Assembly (NCBI GenBank): GCA_001914195.1
Contig: MKYF01000028.1
Coordinates: forward strand, 1 to 64,000
Source: Streptococcus mitis
GTDB taxonomy: Bacteria; Bacillota; Bacilli; Lactobacillales; Streptococcaceae
Reading direction: 5' to 3'
DNA: 64,000 bases
The notes below the pieces were generated by a model. The model was not told the DNA's origin and did not search any database. It saw only the letters and a program-made list of their open reading frames with translations. A program made the translations under genes and the position numbers. The first letter of the stretch is position 1, and every line of letters starts with the position of its first letter. This document shows, piece by piece, positions 36,372-48,646 of this stretch.

Positions 36372-36416
36372 CAAAATAGACTCCATAATATCTATCACTA
36401 CAAATATTATGGAGCC
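36372..36416 (-). mobile_element. Solo IS1167 end acting as a terminator-like hairpin
   Basis: On the minus strand the bases match the left end of the two IS1167 copies (ATAATATTTGTAGTG then ATAGATATTATGGAG), minus about 12 bases. What remains is a perfect 11-base stem (36381-36391 with 36404-36414) followed by TCTATTTTG. It lies 49 bases after the last gene of the teichoic cluster and could serve as its terminator. Confidence 0.65.
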
Positions 36417-36464
36417 TCAAAATCGACTCTTCGCCAACTTTAAAGACACAATGTATCAGGATGC

Positions 36465-37499
36465 TTATAATTTAAAGGTTGCTACACCGAGGATAGAACG
36501 ATTTAAGTTTCGAAGAATTTGAAGACTTTGTTCAAATTTCTTATAACGAGTCACTCCGTATTCTTCAACAAGAAGGACTGTATCTCTTTCTAAAAGAGAT
36601 GGTACATCTTGTAAATCTACAAAATGCATTCCTTTCAAAGTCTCTTGATTTTGTTTTAATTTATCTAGAATAGCTTTATTTGAGCTAACAATAGTCAATT
36701 CTTGTCCAGCATTTTTGTATGATAGAATATCTGCTAGATTAGCAATTGTTGTAATCTCTGTTACAAAATCAATTTGATACTGAGAAAAATCACCTGCTCT
36801 ATTGATTGTTGGATTAAAGAGATAAATCAATACATTTCCCATCACAAGCAAAATCACACAGACTACTCCAATAACAGCTAAACGAAGAATCAAATTCTTG
36901 ACGTTTAATCCAAGCGCTGTCTCACCATTTGCATTCAATTCTTTAGAATTGATGGTTTCCAATTTTTCAATTTTTACATTTGCATAAGTGTGTTTAAATT
37001 TCTCAATCAATCCATCAATTTTTCGCTCCAACAAGTCATTAGCATCTTTACTTGGTGTCAAAATTTTCACACCAACCCCTGCATCGTCAATCATATAATA
37101 GACGGTCAATTTTTTCCACCAATAGTCGCTTGTAGAATTTTTCAAGGTTGACTCTGTCGTATCCAATTCACTGGCAATTTTTTTCAACTCACTCGGTTCT
37201 ACATCATTGAAAAGATAAGCTCCATTTAAATTCCCTTCAATTAATTTCCCATAGAAATCACTATACCCACCAATTTGATGATTCAAAATCGTTTTGGCTG
37301 AATCTTCCGGAGGTGTAATTTTATAGCTGATATAAGTTGAATAACTTGTTGTGTCTTTGACAGTATTTTTATTCTTAACTGCTTTAATTGTAAATGGTAC
37401 AGCAATGATAGCAAATAAAGCGATAAGAGCTAGAATATTTGCTTTTCGTTTTTTGTATAGATTTGCAAACAAATCAGCTACTGAATAATGTTCAAACAT
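36465..37499 (-). CDS. Wzz-like chain-length/polymerisation co-protein
   Basis: The 344-residue protein has two membrane helices (about residues 20-40 and 207-230) enclosing an extracytoplasmic domain of about 165 residues, plus a cytoplasmic C-terminus without a kinase motif. This is the layout of polysaccharide co-polymerases (Wzz/CpsC type). It overlaps the Wzy-like polymerase gene by eight bases and ends the five-gene teichoic cluster. It could set chain length; the match in sequence to Wzz is weak. Confidence 0.65.
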   Translation of the reverse strand: MFEHYSVADLFANLYKKRKANILALIALFAIIAVPFTIKAVKNKNTVKDTTSYSTYISYKITPPEDSAKTILNHQIGGYSDFYGKLIEGNLNGAYLFNDVEPSELKKIASELDTTESTLKNSTSDYWWKKLTVYYMIDDAGVGVKILTPSKDANDLLERKIDGLIEKFKHTYANVKIEKLETINSKELNANGETALGLNVKNLILRLAVIGVVCVILLVMGNVLIYLFNPTINRAGDFSQYQIDFVTEITTIANLADILSYKNAGQELTIVSSNKAILDKLKQNQETLKGMHFVDLQDVPSLLERDTVLLVEEYGVTRYKKFEQSLQILRNLNRSILGVATFKL

Positions 37500-38961
37500 G
37501 ATTTTTTTCTCCTTTGTTTAGTAGATACTGGTTTTCCTTTGTAAGCATTTTCGCTACGAATATAATCACAAGAACAATTCCCCAGAATTGCATTGTAAAT
37601 AAATTGAAGAAACTTTCTGAAAAGCTACTTCTTGGCATAAAGAATAGATTATTCAAGATGAGTAGGGACAAGGCAAATAGGATTGTTCTAGAGCGATAGG
37701 CTACTTGCAACATGGCTATGAATAACATACCTAGCAAGAGACTAAGTAGAAAGACTCCTATCATACCATAGTCTGTATACAACTCCATGATATAACTACT
37801 TCCGATACCATGTCCTTTCAAATATTCCTTGTTCAAAACAAGATAGGATAGATTGTGGGCATAACTATTACTATCAATTGCTAGCTCCACACTATTGGTT
37901 GTATGCTCAAAGGCTTTTCCTCCGAAAATTGACCCCAAACTCCCCCTTGCAAAATAATCAAGGACAGGACCAAAAGTAAAATTACGGAAATCTCGGTAAG
38001 GGAGGCTACTGTTAAATAGAAAACCTCGAGCCAAGACACCAAAACTAGTCCCTTGTTTATAGATAAAGTCAAGTAAGATATCCCAGAAACCTGTATGGGA
38101 AACTTGGACATTATCCCGTACATAATTGAGTACTCCCATCGCTAACATGAGAATAGGAGATCCTACAAAAATCGCTAACTTTTCTTTAAATCCAATCCAT
38201 TTTCCTTTTTCGGTTTGCTCCCGCATAAAGTAATAAACAAAAGCAAATAAAATACTTAAAATAAAAGGATTTCGCGTCCCAATTGCCAAATGAATAGTAT
38301 TAGCTGCAATAAAGGAGACAAGCACTGCTGTGGCCTGCCATTTCTTTGGTTTGGTTGCCAGATACATACACATTGCGTAGACCGTAAAGGTAGACAAAAT
38401 GTAGGTAAAATAAGGCAGTTTACTTTCAAAATTTGCATAGTAGGCATAGTAGGAAGTCTGCAAGCGATACAGGAGTCGTTCAAATAATCTAATGAAATAG
38501 AAAGGATAGGTTAGAAGAAAAACTCCTAGTGATACAAAGCGTAACCGCTTGATATAAACCTCTTTTAGAGAATTTCCTATATTTGGTACTTTTATTTTCT
38601 TCCTAGCTATGAAGTAACGAGCCAGGACGCCTCCTATGGTCAAGCCCAGAATCGAAACCATGACAACTATAAAGGCAAAACGATAGGCTATGGGATGATA
38701 GGTATCCAAAGCGCCATCTCTAAAATAATCAATGGTCGGCCTTGATACCAGAAATACAAAAATAGTTAAAAAGAAAATAAAATGGATTAAGTAATACTTG
38801 ATATCATTCCAACAAGCAATTAAGCTACTAACCAACAAGAACAATAAAGTAGAAAGTAAGCTAACATTATTATTATTAAACAGATACACAATTCCACTTA
38901 CTAGCGTCAAGGCATAACTGACTATGGTCAAACTAAATAATAATCGTTTTCCATCAATCAC
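37492..38961 (-). CDS. Wzy-like repeat-unit polymerase, probable teichoic acid polymerase
   Basis: The 489-residue protein has about 11 membrane segments and one large extracytoplasmic loop between later helices (about residues 280-370, with RDFRNFTFGPVLDYFARG). This is the layout of O-antigen/capsule polymerases. In pneumococcus a gene at this chromosomal position, near psr, has been proposed as teichoic acid polymerase TarP (from memory). It lies 15 bases after a glycosyltransferase gene and overlaps the Wzz-like gene. Confidence 0.8.
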   Translation of the reverse strand: MIDGKRLLFSLTIVSYALTLVSGIVYLFNNNNVSLLSTLLFLLVSSLIACWNDIKYYLIHFIFFLTIFVFLVSRPTIDYFRDGALDTYHPIAYRFAFIVVMVSILGLTIGGVLARYFIARKKIKVPNIGNSLKEVYIKRLRFVSLGVFLLTYPFYFIRLFERLLYRLQTSYYAYYANFESKLPYFTYILSTFTVYAMCMYLATKPKKWQATAVLVSFIAANTIHLAIGTRNPFILSILFAFVYYFMREQTEKGKWIGFKEKLAIFVGSPILMLAMGVLNYVRDNVQVSHTGFWDILLDFIYKQGTSFGVLARGFLFNSSLPYRDFRNFTFGPVLDYFARGSLGSIFGGKAFEHTTNSVELAIDSNSYAHNLSYLVLNKEYLKGHGIGSSYIMELYTDYGMIGVFLLSLLLGMLFIAMLQVAYRSRTILFALSLLILNNLFFMPRSSFSESFFNLFTMQFWGIVLVIIFVAKMLTKENQYLLNKGEKNHV

Positions 38962-38976
38962 TTGCTCACCCCCGTT

Positions 38977-39963
38977 CTAATGTAATTTTTTAGATTTTTC
39001 AATATTTTTCAGTAATAAGAATCGGTATAAGGAAATATTTATGAATAGAGCCAAAGCACTAATTCTTCTCCCCTTACGGAAAATTGGATTCCTAGCAATA
39101 GTAAAGGCATGGCCTTTTAAAAAACGATGAATCTGAGAATAGGCTTCAAATTGTTTATACTGATCATCTAGTAACATCTTATCTAGAATAAAGAAATGGG
39201 CATAGGTCAATCTGAAAAAAGCAACCTCTTTCAAGTCAGGATAGTTTTTCACAACTTCATTGTAAAACTTTTGATAGATATCAATATAGGCTAAATCCTT
39301 CTCTGCATAGGGTTTAGTCGTAATACTATCCCCTCTATGGAAATAGTAATAATAGGGTTTGGTATTAACAACGTACTTCTTAGCCAACTTGACTAAATCA
39401 AAATGATAATAAGCATCTTCATAAATCAATCCCTTTGGAAAGGATAGGGCAGTTGCAATCTCTCTCTTGATTAGCTTATTGCAGATTGTTCCAGGTATTT
39501 TTTCACCTATGAGGTATTCCTTTAGAAATGTTTGAGAATCACAGACAAAATACTCATCCTGATTGGCTGATTGTGGGCTTTCATCATTAGCATAGACATT
39601 CATGACACCACAGCTCGAAACATCCGCATCTTCTTGAACTAATTGCTCATATAAGCTCTGAATCATTTCTGGATGGATATAATCATCTGAATCAATAAAA
39701 ATCAGATAATCTCCGTGAGCCTGCTTCATTCCATCGTTTCGTGCTTGCGACAAACCTTCATTCTTTTTATGAAGTACTGACACCCTATCATCTTGTTCAG
39801 CGATTGAATCACATAAGCGACCACTTTCATCCGTTGCTCCATCATCAACAAGAATGATTTCCAGATTCTGATAGATCTGCTTCTGAATGGAAGCTATCGA
39901 TTTTTCTAGGTACTGCGCCACATTATAGACTGGCACAATGACACTAATTAATGCAGTTTCCAT
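38977..39963 (-). CDS. Family 2 glycosyltransferase
   Basis: The 328-residue enzyme begins with the GT-A fold signature ISVIVPVYNVAQYLEKSI, then EIILVDDGATDESG and the metal-binding FIDSDDY (about residue 95). It adds one sugar of a lipid-linked repeat unit in the cytoplasm. It begins one base after the preceding glycosyltransferase gene. Donor and linkage are unknown; the context suggests the teichoic acid repeat. Confidence 0.92.
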   Translation of the reverse strand: METALISVIVPVYNVAQYLEKSIASIQKQIYQNLEIILVDDGATDESGRLCDSIAEQDDRVSVLHKKNEGLSQARNDGMKQAHGDYLIFIDSDDYIHPEMIQSLYEQLVQEDADVSSCGVMNVYANDESPQSANQDEYFVCDSQTFLKEYLIGEKIPGTICNKLIKREIATALSFPKGLIYEDAYYHFDLVKLAKKYVVNTKPYYYYFHRGDSITTKPYAEKDLAYIDIYQKFYNEVVKNYPDLKEVAFFRLTYAHFFILDKMLLDDQYKQFEAYSQIHRFLKGHAFTIARNPIFRKGRRISALALFINISLYRFLLLKNIEKSKKLH

Positions 39964-39964
39964 G

Positions 39965-41068
39965 CTACTCCTCTAATAGTTTTTCTACTTGTTCGATTTG
40001 TTTGGCAATTGTAAATTGTTGAATGAATTGGCTAGCCTCATTGACATCGAAGTTTGAGGCAGAGGTCATGTAGTTCGTAATTGCCTGAGCTGCCTCTTGA
40101 TTGCTCTCAATGATTTGTCCAAATCTTCCTTCTTGTGATAGTTCCTCAGCCCCTCCAACATCCGTAGAGACAAAAGGGATTCCAAGGCTCAAGGCTTCCA
40201 CATACACTCCAGGAAAACCTTCTTGTTTAGACATAGACAAGAGAACTTTCATCCGAGACAAATACTGGTATGGATTTTTTTGATAACCAAGGAAATGTAC
40301 ATAGTCCTCAAGCCCATACTCTTTGACGCGTTTTTTCAGTTCCTCTTCCATATCCCCAGCCCCGATAAAATAGAGATGATAGTTTTTTCCCTCTTGGTGT
40401 AATAATCGTATCACTTCCACTACACGGTCAGAACCCTTATTTTCCTCAATCCGTCCGATAGTACAGATACTTTGAGGCGCAATCTCGATATCGATCCTCT
40501 CTTGAGATTTTTCTAGAATACTCTGAAAATCATAACCATTATAGACTGTCCGTAATTTCGAAGCATAATCTGGATAAACTTCCTTGATAGAATGACTGGT
40601 CTTTTTTGAAATTCCTACAATGGTATCCGCAGCATCCAACTGGCGTCTATGTGATTCTCTTTTGGAGGTATCCTTAAGAAATTCTTCGATACTTCCATGA
40701 ATCCAAGAGATTTTCTTGACTTCTTTTCTTTTAGAGAACAAAAGCGGAGGATTCATAATGGTAAAAGAAACTTCAACATCATAGTCATCTTTTACAAGCA
40801 AGCGACGTGTCAATCTTGGAAAATAAATTCTCATTCTCCACAAAAGAGCTCGAATCCATCTGGCTTGGCGATAATCCTGAAGGGATTTTAAAATGCCTAC
40901 ATGCTTGGGAACAGATTCGTATCCCTTATCAAAATGTTCCATTTCAAGAATATCAATATCATACTTTTCTGGATCTAGATTTGAAACAATTGTCGACAGA
41001 ATCTTCTCTGCGCCACCCCCGAGAGAAAAAGACCACATAAAAAATAAGATTTTTTTCTTAGCCACCAT
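39965..41068 (-). CDS. Family 4 glycosyltransferase
   Basis: The 367-residue enzyme has a GT-B fold: N-terminal ILFFMWSFSLGGGAEK, and C-terminal CTIGRIEENKGSDRVVEVIRLL and QEGFPGVYVEALSLGIPFVSTDVGG (EX7E motif). I set the start at 41068 (GGGAGA upstream), overlapping the licD stop by 11 bases, rather than the longer frame inside licD. It is likely the first sugar-adding enzyme encoded in this cluster. Confidence 0.9.
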   Translation of the reverse strand: MVAKKKILFFMWSFSLGGGAEKILSTIVSNLDPEKYDIDILEMEHFDKGYESVPKHVGILKSLQDYRQARWIRALLWRMRIYFPRLTRRLLVKDDYDVEVSFTIMNPPLLFSKRKEVKKISWIHGSIEEFLKDTSKRESHRRQLDAADTIVGISKKTSHSIKEVYPDYASKLRTVYNGYDFQSILEKSQERIDIEIAPQSICTIGRIEENKGSDRVVEVIRLLHQEGKNYHLYFIGAGDMEEELKKRVKEYGLEDYVHFLGYQKNPYQYLSRMKVLLSMSKQEGFPGVYVEALSLGIPFVSTDVGGAEELSQEGRFGQIIESNQEAAQAITNYMTSASNFDVNEASQFIQQFTIAKQIEQVEKLLEE

Positions 41069-41903
41069 ATTCTCCCTTGTATTCTGTATAAGACTTATCC
41101 ATATCAGCGATGACAGCATCATGATGCGGTAGCTGCTTGTCTGCTGGCGGAGGAGTCATATAATCGCCAAAAGCTGTGCTGAGATAGGCATCGTAGCCAA
41201 CTGGAATAGGCATCTCTGTTCCTTCAAATGGCAAGAAGAGATTATCTTCAAAGGATGCGATTAGGTACTTGTTTCTCATATAGCCAGGACCTGAGCATAG
41301 TTCCGTGATTCCATCGCTCTCAGCCAGACTATATTTGGTCATTTCTTTCTCAGCTTTTTTCCAAATGCGATAACGGAGAGATTTTGGAGTCAACCCCAGT
41401 AAAATACGGCTTCCCCACTTCATAAGTGCGCCATGTTTTTCTGGAATAGTTTGCGCACAAAAGAGTGAATAAATCAAGGCCCAGCGAACCTGTTTCTTCC
41501 GCTCAGCTGGATTTTTCGGATAATAATCCAAAGGCAACACATCCAAGGCCAAACCATGTGGCAATTCTAAATCCTGCTGATAAGGTTTGATACAGGTCGT
41601 TTCCTTGTCACGAATGGTAATAAAAAGATTGCGGTCGACAAAATCCTTGTTACTCTTCGACAAGAAATAACGCTCATCTGCATAACGAGGCCATAATTCT
41701 GCTAATTTCTCATAATCTTTACGGGGCATAAAAAAGTCTAGGTCGTCGTCCCAAGGAATGAAACCCTTGTTTCGAAGGGCACCAATAGCACCTCCTCCAC
41801 AGAGATAACAAAGTAAATCATGTTCCTTGCAAAAGCCCACAAAATATTCAGCCATCTCCAGACTACGAGCCTGAATTGCTTTTAAATCAGTCATATTGTT
41901 CAT
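41058..41903 (-). CDS. LicD-family protein, first gene of the teichoic cluster (LicD3-type)
   Basis: The 281-residue protein has the LicD core LCGGGAIGALRNKGFIPWDD with a DDDLDFF metal site and the terminal FGDYMTPPP. It heads a five-gene operon with two glycosyltransferases, a polymerase and a Wzz-like protein. The position next to psr matches the pneumococcal licD3 locus as I recall it. An extended -10 (TGGTATAAT, 41932-41927) lies upstream. Transfer of a phospho-substituent to a teichoic acid sugar is the family role; the substrate is unproven. Confidence 0.87.
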   Translation of the reverse strand: MNNMTDLKAIQARSLEMAEYFVGFCKEHDLLCYLCGGGAIGALRNKGFIPWDDDLDFFMPRKDYEKLAELWPRYADERYFLSKSNKDFVDRNLFITIRDKETTCIKPYQQDLELPHGLALDVLPLDYYPKNPAERKKQVRWALIYSLFCAQTIPEKHGALMKWGSRILLGLTPKSLRYRIWKKAEKEMTKYSLAESDGITELCSGPGYMRNKYLIASFEDNLFLPFEGTEMPIPVGYDAYLSTAFGDYMTPPPADKQLPHHDAVIADMDKSYTEYKGEYGG

Positions 41904-41970
41904 TATTCTTTCTATCGTACCGTTCCATTATACCACAAATAGGGGGTGAAAATCTATTGCAGACTGTAAA

Positions 41971-42014
41971 AATCAAAGCCTGACTGCTATCCAAATAGCT
42001 ATCAAACTTTGATT
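41971..42014 (-). terminator. Terminator of the aro-psr operon
   Basis: AATCAAAG/CTTTGATT arms (42014-42007 and 41978-41971) enclose an inner GATAGC/GCTATC-type helix, followed by TTTTA on the minus strand. It lies 14 bases after psr. Confidence 0.7.
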
Positions 42015-42027
42015 CTTCTGTCTTATC

Positions 42028-43323
42028 TTATCTCAAGCCCATCTGAGACAATTTATTCTGATATTTGTTTTGATCGACAAGCAAGCCCAAGCCTCCATAA
42101 ACATCATAGGCATCTACCCAGTCACCCAGTTCTGGAATCGTCAATTTTTCAATACCATTTTGAGCTCCGTCTAGGAAAGACAAGCCATTTGTTAACAGGA
42201 AGGTATAAGGAACATTCGTTGAGGTCATTGCGAATACCTTGCCAAGTGCCTCTGAACCTGTAAAGAGCTTGGTTGGATCTTTGATTTGCTGAAGAACTGC
42301 TGTCAGTACTTGTTGCTGTCTTTTGGTACGGCCGTAATCCGCCTCATCATCATCACGGAAACGAGCATAATTTAGCAAGGTCGAGCCATTCATCTGCTGT
42401 TTTCCGACTTTGATAGTTTGGGTTGGAGACTCAGTCTCAGTAGCGTGTAAATCATCTCCGACTGTAGCTTCTGTTAGTGGACGCCCATTCAATGTTGAAA
42501 ATTGAGCATCAATTGTCACCCCATCAGGGAAAAGTGTGTCAATCGCTGTAGCAAAGGCCTGAAAATCGACCAAGGCATAGTATTTAATGTCCAAGTCAAA
42601 ATTATCTTTCAAGACTTGACGAACCATTTCTGCCCCTTTTTGCCCCTCTTGTTCTCCTAACTCATAGGCTACGTTTAACTTGTTATCCGTCTGTTTTCTA
42701 CCGTTAATGACTTGGCTGTAACCGTCTATATAAACCAAATTGTCACGCATAAAGCTGACCAGCTTAATTTTCTTATCCGAACCGCCAATATTTAATACCA
42801 TAATAGAGTCCGTCCGCGTCTCAGCACTATTTTGACCGATTCGCCCATCTGTACCCATAATCAAAATATTAACTCCATCTCTGGTATCTTGACCATTAAA
42901 AACTTCTACTTGAGCTGCCCTGGCATTGACATTTTTATCTGGATTAGCATTGGTGTAACCTTTTAAAAACATAAAAATCATACCTAAGGCTAGACAAGCT
43001 AAGATAGCCAGTAAACCTGCGAAAATGCGCCCCCACCGTAGCTTCCGCTTTTTAGTTTTTTTCTTTGGAAGAGAATTGATTTTCTGGTATCTCTCAGAAC
43101 GACTACGGCTATTATAAGAAGGATTCGAAGTGTTAGCACTTGTCTTTCTATAATCCTCTGTCAATTCCTGACTTTCTGAGGGAGCGTCACTACTTGCCCT
43201 ATTTAATTTGTCTTGTAAATAAGCAAATTCTTTTTTCTCTCGCTCATTGAGGTAGTGAATATTCTTAAGTAGATAGTCATAACGCAACTGCTCATGATGG
43301 CTTAAGGGATTTTCTTTACTCAT
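42028..43323 (-). CDS. psr: LytR-CpsA-Psr family protein
   Basis: The 431-residue protein has a long cytoplasmic N-terminus (Ser/Lys-rich, residues 1-95), one membrane helix (about 98-118) and an extracellular LCP domain. The LCP motifs are ILIMGTDGR, RTDSIMVLNI, FMRDNLVYI and ARFRDDDEADYGRTKRQQ. LCP enzymes attach teichoic acid or other glycopolymers to peptidoglycan. The start overlaps pheA (ATGA), making it the last gene of the aro operon and linking it in transcription to aromatic synthesis rather than to the teichoic cluster. Confidence 0.93.
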   Translation of the reverse strand: MSKENPLSHHEQLRYDYLLKNIHYLNEREKKEFAYLQDKLNRASSDAPSESQELTEDYRKTSANTSNPSYNSRSRSERYQKINSLPKKKTKKRKLRWGRIFAGLLAILACLALGMIFMFLKGYTNANPDKNVNARAAQVEVFNGQDTRDGVNILIMGTDGRIGQNSAETRTDSIMVLNIGGSDKKIKLVSFMRDNLVYIDGYSQVINGRKQTDNKLNVAYELGEQEGQKGAEMVRQVLKDNFDLDIKYYALVDFQAFATAIDTLFPDGVTIDAQFSTLNGRPLTEATVGDDLHATETESPTQTIKVGKQQMNGSTLLNYARFRDDDEADYGRTKRQQQVLTAVLQQIKDPTKLFTGSEALGKVFAMTSTNVPYTFLLTNGLSFLDGAQNGIEKLTIPELGDWVDAYDVYGGLGLLVDQNKYQNKLSQMGLR

Positions 43324-44164
43324 CTTCTCTCCTTTCCATGGTCTGATATTGGATAAATAGGATAGGCACCCAGAATTTTATACTGGATTCCAATAGCTTC
43401 TAATTCTTTTTGGGCAAAGTGAACCAAGTCCTTATCAGTATAGTCCACATCTATAATGAAAAAGTATTCGCCTAGCGCTGTCTTGAGTGGACGACTTTCA
43501 ATTTTTGTTAAGTCAATTCCTCTCCAAGCAAAGGTCGACAGGGCCTTATAAAGTGCACCTGGAAGGTTGTCAGGTAAGGTCAAGGCCAAAGTCATTTTCT
43601 CAGTTTGTGCCTGCAAGGGAATACTAGGCTTTTCAGCTCCCAAAACCCAGAAACGTGTGAAATTGGATTCCATTTCCTGAATATCCTCAGCAATCAGTTC
43701 CAAGCCATATTCTTCTGCAGAACTTCTTGGTGCAATGGCTGCATAAGGCTGGTCTGGATGTTCGGAAATAAAGCGGGCCGCATAGGCAGTACTAGCAGTC
43801 ACCTCGATTTGTGCCTCTGGATACTGTTCATCGATGAATTTCTTTCCTTGAGCCAAGGCCTGTGGATGTGAAAAAATCTTTTCAATCTTAGTATGACCTG
43901 GAACCACCATCAACTGCTGATGAATAGGCTGAACGATTTCTGCAACTGCTTGAATGCGAGCCTGATGAAAAAGGTAGTCCAAGGTTTCATGAACACTACC
44001 CTCGATAGAATTTTCAACTGGCACCACAGAATAGTCCACCAAGCCTTGCTCATAGGCCTTGATGACATCTGTAATATTGGCAAAGGCCTGCAATTCCTCA
44101 TGAGGAAAAGCTGTCTGCACAACGTGGTGTGAAAATGATCCCTTGGGACCTAGATAAGCAATTT

Positions 44165-44168
<4 letters not shown>
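43320..44168 (-). CDS. pheA: Prephenate dehydratase
   Basis: The 282-residue enzyme converts prephenate to phenylpyruvate for Phe synthesis. It starts IAYLGPKGSFSHHV and contains VPVENSIEGSVHETLDYL, with the catalytic TRFWVLG Thr. The C-terminal ACT domain has the ESRPLK feedback motif for Phe. There is no chorismate mutase domain. It overlaps aroK and psr by four bases each. Confidence 0.96.
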
Positions 44169-46347
<2,179 letters not shown>

Positions 46348-46357
46348 AATTTTCTCC

Positions 46358-47461
46358 TTATTTGACAACGACTGTGTAGTCGGTATTTTCTGTTATGAGA
46401 TGCTCGGCTCTTTCCAAGTCTTGAGCGTTTTTAAATGAAATTTGTAGAATCCCGTGAATATCTTCACGGTTTTCCTCGTTGATATGAATATTGACCAAGG
46501 AAGTTCCACGTAGTAGTTCCAAAATCCGCAGGATGACATCTTCTTCATCGGGAACGTCAACATAGAGGTCATAAGAGCTATCCACACCACCACGCTTATG
46601 AATTTCCATGGCCTGCCGTTGTTCACGCGCTTGATTGAAAAAGTTCCAAATCTGCTCTTCATCTCCCTTGCTGATGGCTTGTCCAACCTCATCTAAACGC
46701 TCCTTGAAATCCGCAATTCGATCCAGAATAGTTTCACGATTGGACAAGAGAATGGAGGTCCACATCCCTGGCTCGCTTTCCGCAATCCGAGTCATATCTC
46801 GAAAACCACCTGCCGCAAAGCGCCTTGCCATCTCATGTTCTTGAGCATAGACCGCGGTCTGCTCCATGAGACTAGAAGCCAGAATATGAGGAAAATGGCT
46901 AATCTGAGAAGTGACACGATCATGCTCCTTGGCATCAATTTCGATAAAACGAGCATGAAGACCTGAAAGCAGATCCTTCATTTCCTCAAGTGTGTCAGGA
47001 CTTGTCAGGCTCGAAGGCGTGAAAATATAATAGGCATTTTCAAAGAGATTGACATCTGCAGAAGCAGCCCCTGTCTTGTGACTACCAGCCATGGGATGGG
47101 CCCCGACAAAGCGAACAGATTTGCCAGCCAAATACTGCTCCGCTGCATCTACAATAGCTGACTTGGTCGAACCAGCATCTGAGATAATGACACCTTCTTT
47201 TAAGTCCAAGTCGGCCAACTCCTTAATAAAAGAAATGGTTTGTTTAATCGGTAAACTGAGGATGATGATATCTGCCAAAGGAGCAAAACTGGCAAAATCA
47301 TCTGTTGCACGGTCAATCATTCCTTCTTTCAAGGCAATATCTCTCGAAGCTTGACTGCGATTATAACCTAAAATTTCATAATCTGGATGATCACGTTTGA
47401 TACCTAGGGCCATAGAGGCTCCAATCAACCCAAGACCTGCGATATAGACTGTTTTTGCCAT
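46358..47461 (-). CDS. tyrA: Prephenate dehydrogenase
   Basis: The 367-residue enzyme oxidises prephenate to 4-hydroxyphenylpyruvate for Tyr. It has the NAD loop [14 protein letters not shown], the prephenate-binding [12 protein letters not shown] (about residue 125) and a C-terminal ACT domain (about 295-367) for Tyr feedback. It lies nine bases after aroC. Confidence 0.96.
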   Translation of the reverse strand: MAKTVYIAGLGLIGASMALGIKRDHPDYEILGYNRSQASRDIALKEGMIDRATDDFASFAPLADIIILSLPIKQTISFIKELADLDLKEGVIISDAGSTKSAIVDAAEQYLAGKSVRFVGAHPMAGSHKTGAASADVNLFENAYYIFTPSSLTSPDTLEEMKDLLSGLHARFIEIDAKEHDRVTSQISHFPHILASSLMEQTAVYAQEHEMARRFAAGGFRDMTRIAESEPGMWTSILLSNRETILDRIADFKERLDEVGQAISKGDEEQIWNFFNQAREQRQAMEIHKRGGVDSSYDLYVDVPDEEDVILRILELLRGTSLVNIHINEENREDIHGILQISFKNAQDLERAEHLITENTDYTVVVK

Positions 47462-47470
47462 AGGAACTCC

Positions 47471-48637
47471 TTAATAGTTCTTTGTATAGTCTCGGTGTTT
47501 GGCTACCGCTTCTTTTAATTCCTCTAAATTGTCTGATGAGAATTTTTCGAGGATTTCTTGTGCCAGAACCGTTGCCACAACGGCTTCCATGACCACTCCT
47601 GCAGCTGGAAGGGCGGTCGGATCACTTCTCTCCACAGTTGCCTTGTAGGGTTCGTGGGTTTCGATATCCACACTCATAAGAGGCTTATAAAGAGTAGGAA
47701 TAGGCTTCATAACTCCACGAACAACGATAGGTTGCCCATTAGTCATACCACCTTCAAAACCTCCAAGATTGTTAGTACGACGAGTATAGCCGTCTTCTTT
47801 AGACCAGAGAATTTCATCCATAACTTGGCTACCTTTACGGTAACCAGCTTCAAAGCCGAGACCAAATTCCACCCCTTTAAAAGCATTGATAGAAACAACG
47901 GCTTGGGCAAGTCTGGCATCCAATTTTCTGTCCCATTGGACATAGGAACCAAGACCAACTGGAACACCTCCGACAACTATCTCGACAACCCCACCGATGG
48001 TATCTCCATCACGCTTGATTTGGTCAATGTAGTCCTTGATTTCCTGTTCCCGTTCTTGGTTGACAATAGAAACTTCGGACTGGGCAGCTCGTTCCTTAAT
48101 CTCAGCGACTGTTAGATTTTCAGGAACATCGACTTCCTTGCCACCAAAGATCACGACATGGTTGGCAATCTCCATATCCAGTTCAGCCAAGAGGCGTTTG
48201 GCTACTGCCCCAACTGCCACCCGCATGGTGGTTTCACGAGCTGATGAGCGCTCCAAGGAATTTCGCAAATCGTCAAAACGGTACTTGATGCCCCCAACCA
48301 AGTCGGCATGACCTGGACGAGGATGGATGATTTTTCGTTTGCTTTTAAGGCGGTCTTCAATGTCCTCCGCAGACATGATATCCAGCCATTTTTGGTGGTC
48401 TTTATTGATGACATCCATGGTAATAGGAGCCCCAGTCGTCTTCCCATGGCGAACACCCGAAGTAAAGACAACCTGGTCACTCTCAATCTTCATACGACCA
48501 CCGCGGCCGTAGCCACCCTGACGACGTTTAAGATCTCCATTAATATCTTCAGCTGTCAAAGGAAGTCCTGCTGGAATTCCTTCAATAATAGCCGTCAGAC
48601 GAGGCCCGTGTGATTCTCCTGCAGTTAAATATCTCAT
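47471..48637 (-). CDS. aroC: Chorismate synthase
   Basis: The 388-residue FMN-dependent enzyme makes chorismate from EPSP. It begins [17 protein letters not shown] and has the signatures [32 protein letters not shown] and [19 protein letters not shown]. The position between aroB and tyrA matches the order of the pathway. Confidence 0.97.
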   Translation of the reverse strand: MRYLTAGESHGPRLTAIIEGIPAGLPLTAEDINGDLKRRQGGYGRGGRMKIESDQVVFTSGVRHGKTTGAPITMDVINKDHQKWLDIMSAEDIEDRLKSKRKIIHPRPGHADLVGGIKYRFDDLRNSLERSSARETTMRVAVGAVAKRLLAELDMEIANHVVIFGGKEVDVPENLTVAEIKERAAQSEVSIVNQEREQEIKDYIDQIKRDGDTIGGVVEIVVGGVPVGLGSYVQWDRKLDARLAQAVVSINAFKGVEFGLGFEAGYRKGSQVMDEILWSKEDGYTRRTNNLGGFEGGMTNGQPIVVRGVMKPIPTLYKPLMSVDIETHEPYKATVERSDPTALPAAGVVMEAVVATVLAQEILEKFSSDNLEELKEAVAKHRDYTKNY

Positions 48638-48646
48638 ACGTTCTCC

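Noticed and set aside
47558..48115. 185-codon plus-strand frame in aroC
   Set aside because: Antisense shadow of aroC, which has all its family signatures.
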